Of a DNA stretch of 41,801 bases, positions 36,739 through 41,801 are shown in pieces. Position numbers and translations under genes: made by a program. Position 1 is the first letter of the stretch, and every line of letters begins with the position of its first letter. Source of the stretch: an uncultured bacterium (GTDB lineage: Bacteria; Patescibacteriota; Saccharimonadia; Saccharimonadales; Saccharimonadaceae); the NCBI GenBank assembly GCA_903866605.1, contig CAIPOF010000001.1, forward strand, positions 1 through 41,801, written 5' to 3'. The notes under the pieces are model-generated. The model did no database searches and had not been told where the DNA came from. It was given only the letters and a program-made list of their open reading frames with translations.

Positions 36739-37536
36739 ATGAAAATTCAAGTTATGACTATCACGCCACAAATGGCAGTTGATATGTTAAAAAAGAACAC
36801 CGAGAACAGAAAATTAAGAGAAAGTACAATCGAAACTTACGCTACCGATATGCGTAATGGAGACTGGGTTTTAACTCATCAGGGTATCGCCTTTGACAAT
36901 GACGGTAAACTTATTGACGGTCAGCACAGACTCTATGCTATTATTAGAGCCAACGTGCCAGTCGAAACATTGGTGACCACGGGCAGTCAAGGTCATATGA
37001 ATATTGATACTCAAATTAAACGAACACCGACTGATATTCTAGGCATAGAAAAGAATAAAGTAGCCATTGTTAAGATGTGGAAAGAGGGTACGGTTAGATT
37101 TTTATCTGGTCGAAAATCAATGTTATCTATCGCAGAGATTAAGGGCTGGTATGATATTCACAAAGAAGCGATTGATTTTGCGGTTGAATCAACTCACACA
37201 CATAAGCTATATCTTCGTATGAACGCTATCAAGGCGGCAGTCGCCACAGCTTATTACCACGTGGACCACGAAAAGTTAAAAAGATTTTGTGAGGTTTTAA
37301 TTAGTGGCGAAGCGGTTAATGAGTTAGACAAAGACCCTTTGAAGCTGAGAGAGTGGGTAATATTTAACAAAGACGCTAAGTCCAGCTCGAATAGATTAGT
37401 TTATTTAAGAGTCCAACAAGTAATTAAAAAATATATGGAGGGTGTAGTTATCCAAAGTGTTAGCTTCAAAGGTCCAAAAGTTAATGACCCTTTATATTAT
37501 TTACCAGAAGATGAGGAGAAATTAGAAAATGTTTAA
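36739..37536 (+). CDS. ParB-N-like protein
   Basis: DNDGKLIDGQHRLYAIIRANVPVETLVTTG; internal ATG preferred. Confidence 0.75.
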   Translation: MKIQVMTITPQMAVDMLKKNTENRKLRESTIETYATDMRNGDWVLTHQGIAFDNDGKLIDGQHRLYAIIRANVPVETLVTTGSQGHMNIDTQIKRTPTDILGIEKNKVAIVKMWKEGTVRFLSGRKSMLSIAEIKGWYDIHKEAIDFAVESTHTHKLYLRMNAIKAAVATAYYHVDHEKLKRFCEVLISGEAVNELDKDPLKLREWVIFNKDAKSSSNRLVYLRVQQVIKKYMEGVVIQSVSFKGPKVNDPLYYLPEDEEKLENV

Positions 37537-37735
37537 TAAAAAAGATGATGACGGTTTCAAAGTAGTTCAAGTTCAGATATTCGCCTTAGCCATTAAAATG
37601 GGTTTGAGCCCGAGAGAGTTTTTAGATTTAACTGGCAGTGCCGAAGCCTTAGATAAAATAGATAAGTTCGTAGTAGACTGTAACGAGTTAATGGCAGAAA
37701 CGAAAGATTTGAGGGAAAAGAATAAAAATGGCTAG
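37529..37735 (+). CDS. Hypothetical protein
   Basis: ORF track, overlaps previous. Confidence 0.5.
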   Translation: MFNKKDDDGFKVVQVQIFALAIKMGLSPREFLDLTGSAEALDKIDKFVVDCNELMAETKDLREKNKNG

Positions 37736-37907
37736 GAGTATACAAGAAATTGGTGGAGATATGTCTAAGATAAATGCTAGGCTCAAGGAGATAAACCAAG
37801 AGCTTAGCAATCTCCACAAAGAAAGAGACAAAATCGTGGCTGAGATTAGCCAGTTAATAGACGAGTATCATATAAATAACAGAAAGGAACAAAATGGGTT
37901 ACATTGA
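37728..37907 (+). CDS. 59-aa coiled-coil protein
   Basis: Manual translation MARSIQEIGGDMSKINARLKEINQELSNLHKERDKIVAEISQLIDEYHINNRKEQNGLH. Confidence 0.5.
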   Translation: MARSIQEIGGDMSKINARLKEINQELSNLHKERDKIVAEISQLIDEYHINNRKEQNGLH

Positions 37908-38502
37908 CGACAAGACGTACGAACCAGAAAGCACAGGTGGAAACTTTATGAAGTTAGTTGACGGAGAAAACAAGATTAGAATTGTTACCCCGACTTACTA
38001 TTTCAGAAAACACAACAGCCAAGAGGGTGGTAAATTCAAATCAGTTATCTGTATTGGCGAGAATTGCCCACTATGTGCCGAGGGCGACAGAGCAAAGAGC
38101 AGGTATGCTTGGGTTATAATTGATAGAAAAGATGGTCAGGCTAAAATTTTAGAGGTCGGTTGGTCTGTCTATGAACAAATGTTAAGCCTAGCCAAAGACG
38201 AGGAGTACGGAGACTTAAATACCTATGACTTGAAGATTAAAAAGTCAGGCGAGGGATTAGGCACTTCGTATGCGGTTGTAGCCAGTCCGAAGAAAACTGA
38301 TATCACCAAAGCTGAGTTAGATTTAGTTGGTAAAGCCGATATTGATTTAGACAAAGTCTTTGGCGGTGGCAAGTATACTAAGAAAGAAGAACCGGAAGTC
38401 AAAGAACCTTTTAAGGTCAGTCTGGCTTGGTCGGAGAAACAAGCGGACTTGGGTGACGAAAGCGATATGCCAGATGATTTCTTAACAGGTAAAGAAGATT
38501 AA
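37894..38502 (+). CDS. ssDNA-binding-like protein
   Basis: CIGENCPLCAEGDRAKSRYAWVIIDR and acidic C-tail, gp32/SSB-like pattern. Confidence 0.6.
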   Translation: MGYIDDKTYEPESTGGNFMKLVDGENKIRIVTPTYYFRKHNSQEGGKFKSVICIGENCPLCAEGDRAKSRYAWVIIDRKDGQAKILEVGWSVYEQMLSLAKDEEYGDLNTYDLKIKKSGEGLGTSYAVVASPKKTDITKAELDLVGKADIDLDKVFGGGKYTKKEEPEVKEPFKVSLAWSEKQADLGDESDMPDDFLTGKED

Positions 38503-38514
38503 AAAGGAGAACAA

Positions 38515-38730
38515 ATGTTAAAAGAAAAAGCAGAAGAATTAATTAAAGAAGAAGAAAAAACCAGAGCATTGTTGTTAATCAAAGACAGATTGCAGACTAT
38601 CAAGAGACTTAAAGAACAGGTAAAGACCTGTAAGGCAGAGATTGAACAGTTGGAAGAATTAGATTTCTCTTGTATGGAGTCTAGTTGTATGATGAGTGGG
38701 TTACAAAGTTTAATGAGTAGACCTTTTTAG
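38515..38730 (+). CDS. Coiled-coil hypothetical protein
   Basis: ORF track; aaaaaggag SD. Confidence 0.5.
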   Translation: MLKEKAEELIKEEEKTRALLLIKDRLQTIKRLKEQVKTCKAEIEQLEELDFSCMESSCMMSGLQSLMSRPF

Positions 38731-38747
38731 AACATAGATAACAGTTG

Positions 38748-38839
38748 AACCGTTAAGATGACTGAAGCGGTTACCCTTGATACGGCCCCTGGATTTATTT
38801 TCAGGGGTGAGCACCATAATCTACGTCGGTGTGGTGCTC
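38748..38839 (+). promoter_or_regulatory. Three-hairpin structured leader
   Basis: AACCG/CGGTT, CCCCTG/CAGGGG, GAGCACCA/TGGTGCTC followed by AAAGGAGG SD. Confidence 0.5.
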
Positions 38840-38857
38840 GCTCTTGAAAGGAGGTTA

Positions 38858-39166
38858 ATGAGGGATGATAATATTAGTAAAGAGTGGCGTCTGAATACTT
38901 TAAACCACGCTATGGAAAGATACAGCGAGAGGTATAGTAAAAAGATAACAGCAAAACAGCACCGATATTTAAGTGACAAGTGTGCTAAACAAGACGCAAT
39001 CAATATTGGCTCGATAGATAGATTCGCTAAAGTAAAAATAATAGTCTATAAAGGTAGTCCAATGCCAGTCCTGTACGATACTAGGCTGCATATGATAGCT
39101 ACTTTTTTCCCTCCAAATGGGGTAACTCTATATGACTATATATATCGTAAAAGGAATGGAAAATAA
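38858..39166 (+). CDS. Hypothetical protein
   Basis: ATG at 38858 with AAAGGAGG SD, preferred over ORF start 38777. Confidence 0.6.
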   Translation: MRDDNISKEWRLNTLNHAMERYSERYSKKITAKQHRYLSDKCAKQDAINIGSIDRFAKVKIIVYKGSPMPVLYDTRLHMIATFFPPNGVTLYDYIYRKRNGK

Positions 39167-39270
39167 TGGAATTTACGGATGATGAAATGGCCCTGTGGGG
39201 CCTGGACCAGAACGACTTAAATAAAATTGCGTATGAGGAATTAGAAAGAGAGCGAGATGAAGATAGATGA
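39166..39270 (+). CDS. 34-aa acidic protein
   Basis: Manual translation MEFTDDEMALWGLDQNDLNKIAYEELERERDEDR. Confidence 0.45.
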   Translation: MEFTDDEMALWGLDQNDLNKIAYEELERERDEDR

Positions 39271-39409
39271 AAATATAGCTGAAATTAGAAAATATGTTGA
39301 AAAGAACTTTGGGCCAAAATGTAAAGATTATGCTCCACTTTGTGCTTCTTGCGAAGTATATCGAGCGTTAGAAGCGTTAGAGTGGCTGATTAAGGATAAT
39401 AATGATTAA
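39257..39409 (+). CDS. 50-aa Cys-containing protein
   Basis: Manual translation MKIDENIAEIRKYVEKNFGPKCKDYAPLCASCEVYRALEALEWLIKDNND. Confidence 0.45.
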   Translation: MKIDENIAEIRKYVEKNFGPKCKDYAPLCASCEVYRALEALEWLIKDNND

Positions 39410-39587
39410 ACAAATTAACTGTGAGGGTTGCCTATCGTGCGTAAGAGCTTTACCATCAGTCTTTAGTGAAAGTATGGGGTCGGTCCGAATAGACCAGGCA
39501 GAGGGCGACAAAGTTATTAAGAGGTTGGGCAAGGAAGCGATAGAAGCGTGTTGCCCGAATGGTGCGATAAGTGTAGATAAGGAATAA
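39402..39587 (+). CDS. Single-cluster bacterial-type ferredoxin
   Basis: INCEGCLSCVRALPSVF...EAIEACCPNGAISVDKE: CxxCxxCxxxP and C-terminal CP motif. Confidence 0.75.
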   Translation: MIKQINCEGCLSCVRALPSVFSESMGSVRIDQAEGDKVIKRLGKEAIEACCPNGAISVDKE

Positions 39588-39589
39588 AT

Positions 39590-40141
39590 ATGTTTGTTAA
39601 AAATCAAGCTACAAAAGGTTTTACAGGAAGACACCATACTTTAGAAACAAAGGAAAAGTTAAGATTGAAAAATATTGGAAGAACCTTTAGCGAAGAATCA
39701 ATCCAAAAGATTAAAAATGCTAAAGATGGTAATAAAAATCCAAATTGGAAAGGTGGAATTTACCCAAAACATATGTTGATTAGACAAAGTATTGAAAACA
39801 GAAATTGGATAAAACAAATTTTTGAAAGAGATAAATATACTTGTCAAGAGTGTGGTAAAGTTGGTGGATTCTTAAACGCACATCATATAAAGCAATTTGC
39901 ATATTATCCAACGTTAAGATTTGATTTGAGTAATGGTATAACACTTTGCAGAGAATGTCATAATAAACCAGGAAGACATGAAAGAAAAACAAAAATGCCA
40001 GAAGTTGAATTTGTAGATGTTACCCCCACAGATACTCAAAAATGTAAGTGTCGCTGTCACCTGCCTTTAGTAACTACGCATCTTTGCCCTGACTGTTTTA
40101 ATGGATGCCCCACAGATACTCAAACAGAAGGTGAAGAATGA
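39590..40141 (+). CDS. NUMOD3-HNH endonuclease with C-terminal Cys-rich tail
   Basis: GFTGRHHTLETKEKL...FSEESIQKIKNAKDGNKNPNW; CQECG...NAHHIKQF...LSNGITLCRECHNK. Confidence 0.85.
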   Translation: MFVKNQATKGFTGRHHTLETKEKLRLKNIGRTFSEESIQKIKNAKDGNKNPNWKGGIYPKHMLIRQSIENRNWIKQIFERDKYTCQECGKVGGFLNAHHIKQFAYYPTLRFDLSNGITLCRECHNKPGRHERKTKMPEVEFVDVTPTDTQKCKCRCHLPLVTTHLCPDCFNGCPTDTQTEGEE

Positions 40142-40887
40142 ATGAATATCTTAACAAAATAATCTGTGGCGACTGTCTAGAGGTAATGAAGAAACTACCC
40201 GATAAATGTGTTGATATGGTTTTATGCGATTTACCTTATGGAACTACTGCTTGTAAGTGGGACACAATAATCCCCTTTGAGCCACTTTGGAAAGAATACA
40301 AAAGGATAATCAAAGATAACGGGGCAATAGTTTTAACCGCCTCACAGCCGTTTACAAGTGCTTTAGTGATGAGTAATCCTGATATGTTTAAGTATGAGTG
40401 GATATGGATAAAAAACAGGGGAAGTAATTTTGCATCTGTAAAAAGAACTCCAATAAAAGAACACGAAAGCATTTTGATTTTTTATAAAAACTCACCCACA
40501 TATAATCCACAAATGCAAGAAAGAACAGGAGGAGGTATTGATAGAGTAAAAAAACCATTCAAGCAGACAAGAGATAAAATAAGCGAACACGGAGTTGAAG
40601 TAAAAGGTGCTGAGTGGCTTGACGAATTACGATACCCTTCAAGTTGGCAAAAGTTTAATTGTGAAGTCGGTATACACCCCACCCAAAAACCAGTAGCACT
40701 TTTTGAATACCTTATTAAGACTTACACCAACGAAGGAGATTTAGTTTTAGACAACTGTATAGGTTCAGGAACTACCGCTGTCGCCTGTATCAACCTTAAA
40801 AGAAATTTTATCGGAATCGAAAAAGAACAAAAGTATTGTGATATAGCCAATAAAAGAATAAGTGAAGTACCAGAAAGGTTAATATGA
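40138..40887 (+). CDS. DNA N6/N4 methyltransferase
   Basis: CDLPYG catalytic motif and LDNCIGSGTTAVAC SAM motif. Confidence 0.9.
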   Translation: MNEYLNKIICGDCLEVMKKLPDKCVDMVLCDLPYGTTACKWDTIIPFEPLWKEYKRIIKDNGAIVLTASQPFTSALVMSNPDMFKYEWIWIKNRGSNFASVKRTPIKEHESILIFYKNSPTYNPQMQERTGGGIDRVKKPFKQTRDKISEHGVEVKGAEWLDELRYPSSWQKFNCEVGIHPTQKPVALFEYLIKTYTNEGDLVLDNCIGSGTTAVACINLKRNFIGIEKEQKYCDIANKRISEVPERLI

Positions 40888-40919
40888 AAAATAATACTCA
40901 AACAGAAGGAGAAAAATGA
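40884..40919 (+). CDS. 11-aa leader ORF MKNNTQTEGEK
   Basis: ATGA-coupled on both sides. Confidence 0.4.
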   Translation: MKNNTQTEGEK

Positions 40920-41140
40920 AAATAAAAGAAATGACAACTCTACACATAGAAAATAGAATCAAGTGGCTTGGACGCCAAGAGGTTGACGAGTGGGATTTAC
41001 ACGGAAACGAATACGAAGATATTTGTGTTTTATCAACCGCCCACATCAGAGATTTCAATGAGAAAATAGAGAAGGAAATTGAATTGTTGAAGAAAGAACT
41101 AGATTTGAGAAAGGAAACTCCCAATGACCCAACCAAATGA
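40916..41140 (+). CDS. Hypothetical protein
   Basis: ORF track; SD AGAAGGAG. Confidence 0.55.
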   Translation: MKIKEMTTLHIENRIKWLGRQEVDEWDLHGNEYEDICVLSTAHIRDFNEKIEKEIELLKKELDLRKETPNDPTK

Positions 41141-41211
41141 AAAATAATACTCAAACAGAATATAAAAAAGGCAGTGGCAGATTGACACCCCCCCCTAGGA
41201 AGATAAAATGA
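41137..41211 (+). CDS. 24-aa ORF MKNNTQTEYKKGSGRLTPPPRKIK
   Basis: ATGA-coupled on both sides. Confidence 0.35.
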   Translation: MKNNTQTEYKKGSGRLTPPPRKIK

Positions 41212-41303
41212 CAAATTTAACTAAACGAGAGTTATTTGGGTTAATGATTATGGCGATTGCAACTTATAATTTAATGATTTTAATTATTAAGGCGATATTA
41301 TGA
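41208..41303 (+). CDS. 31-aa TM microprotein MTNLTKRELFGLMIMAIATYNLMILIIKAIL
   Basis: Manual translation, ATGA coupled. Confidence 0.45.
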   Translation: MTNLTKRELFGLMIMAIATYNLMILIIKAIL

Positions 41304-41659
41304 AAAATAATACTCAAACAGAACCCACCGATAAGATGAACAATAAGTGGGAAGACCATTCAGACGAACCAGAGTGGGGAGGCTGGAAAATAGTTAGTGA
41401 TATGCTTGATAATCCAGACGAAGTTGGAATTTATCCTACGAGTGATTGCTACTATAAGTTATATTTATTCGTCAAATCCCAACGCCTAGAGGCACAGAGA
41501 GAGTTGCTGGAGGAGATGCCGATAATGAAGTTACCGATGTCTGCGTTTCCAAAAGATGAGAAGACTAACGAAAGAATATTTGGTCATAATCAAGCAGTAG
41601 AGGTTTTAGAGTGTTGGCGTGATTCCAAACTATCACAACTAGAACCTAGAGAGGAGTAA
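41300..41659 (+). CDS. Hypothetical protein beginning MKNNTQTEPTDK
   Basis: ORF track. Confidence 0.6.
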   Translation: MKNNTQTEPTDKMNNKWEDHSDEPEWGGWKIVSDMLDNPDEVGIYPTSDCYYKLYLFVKSQRLEAQRELLEEMPIMKLPMSAFPKDEKTNERIFGHNQAVEVLECWRDSKLSQLEPREE

Positions 41660-41660
41660 A

Positions 41661-41801
41661 ATGGATGATAATACTGGTTGCTGGATAATTGTTTTATTAG
41701 TAGTAGTAGCAATTTTAATAAAATGGATAATTTAGAAACACTATGTCTTAGATGTCACGGTTTAATACACGGTAATAAGTTAGTTTAACAATCAATAAGT
41801 A
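41661..41801. repeat. Direct terminal repeat, copy 2 (circular-contig overlap)
   Basis: Exact 141-bp identity with 1-141. Confidence 0.98.

Noticed and set aside
38777-38857. Upstream part of ORF 38777..39166 as coding
   Set aside because: It overlaps the hairpins; the ATG at 38858 has a strong AAAGGAGG SD.
40138-41659. Alternative genetic code (TGA recoded)
   Set aside because: TGA functions as a stop in several ATGA-coupled junctions and the ORFs read cleanly in the standard code.
1-41801. tRNA genes and CRISPR arrays
   Set aside because: No convincing T-arm/acceptor combinations (e.g. GTTCAAATC at about 35765 has no T-stem) and no regularly spaced long direct repeats.

Overview
The window looks like a complete circularised genome of a tailed (podovirus-like) phage. 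The first 141 bp (1-141) are repeated exactly at 41661-41801, so the unit is 41,660 bp. The layout is divergent around a control region at about 28671-28897. Leftward (- strand, 28670 to 1888) is the late module: small and large terminase, GroES-like co-chaperonin, portal, a metabolic cassette (methyltransferase, glycosyltransferase, HExxE protein, SpeD/AdoMetDC-like, PurD-like ATP-grasp, Lys-rich peptide), scaffold, major capsid, beta-propeller/LamG tail proteins, lysis genes, connectors and large internal proteins. Rightward (+ strand, 28898 through the ends to 1886) is an accessory/early module of many tiny ORFs. It includes a COOH-NH2 amidoligase / class-II glutamine amidotransferase / zincin triad, a ParB-like protein, an SSB-like protein, a one-cluster ferredoxin, an HNH endonuclease, a DNA methyltransferase and a secreted CHAP protein. 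I see no DNA polymerase, primase, helicase, integrase or RNA polymerase. The most notable signals are: (1) the amidoligase triad; (2) the SpeD/ATP-grasp/glycosyltransferase cassette inside the head genes; (3) about 1 kb of non-coding DNA at 29129-30194 with a promoter-terminator sRNA candidate, a pseudoknot-capable element, a 145-bp inverted-repeat element and 7-bp iterons; (4) several other structured intergenic RNAs; (5) a repeated gene-junction module encoding (MKNN)TQTE, joined to neighbours by ATGA overlaps. TGA is used as a genuine stop, so the code is standard. The host is unknown; the style of the CHAP proteins and small KGG-like proteins weakly suggests a Patescibacteria (CPR) host. 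All fold and structure statements were made by eye.
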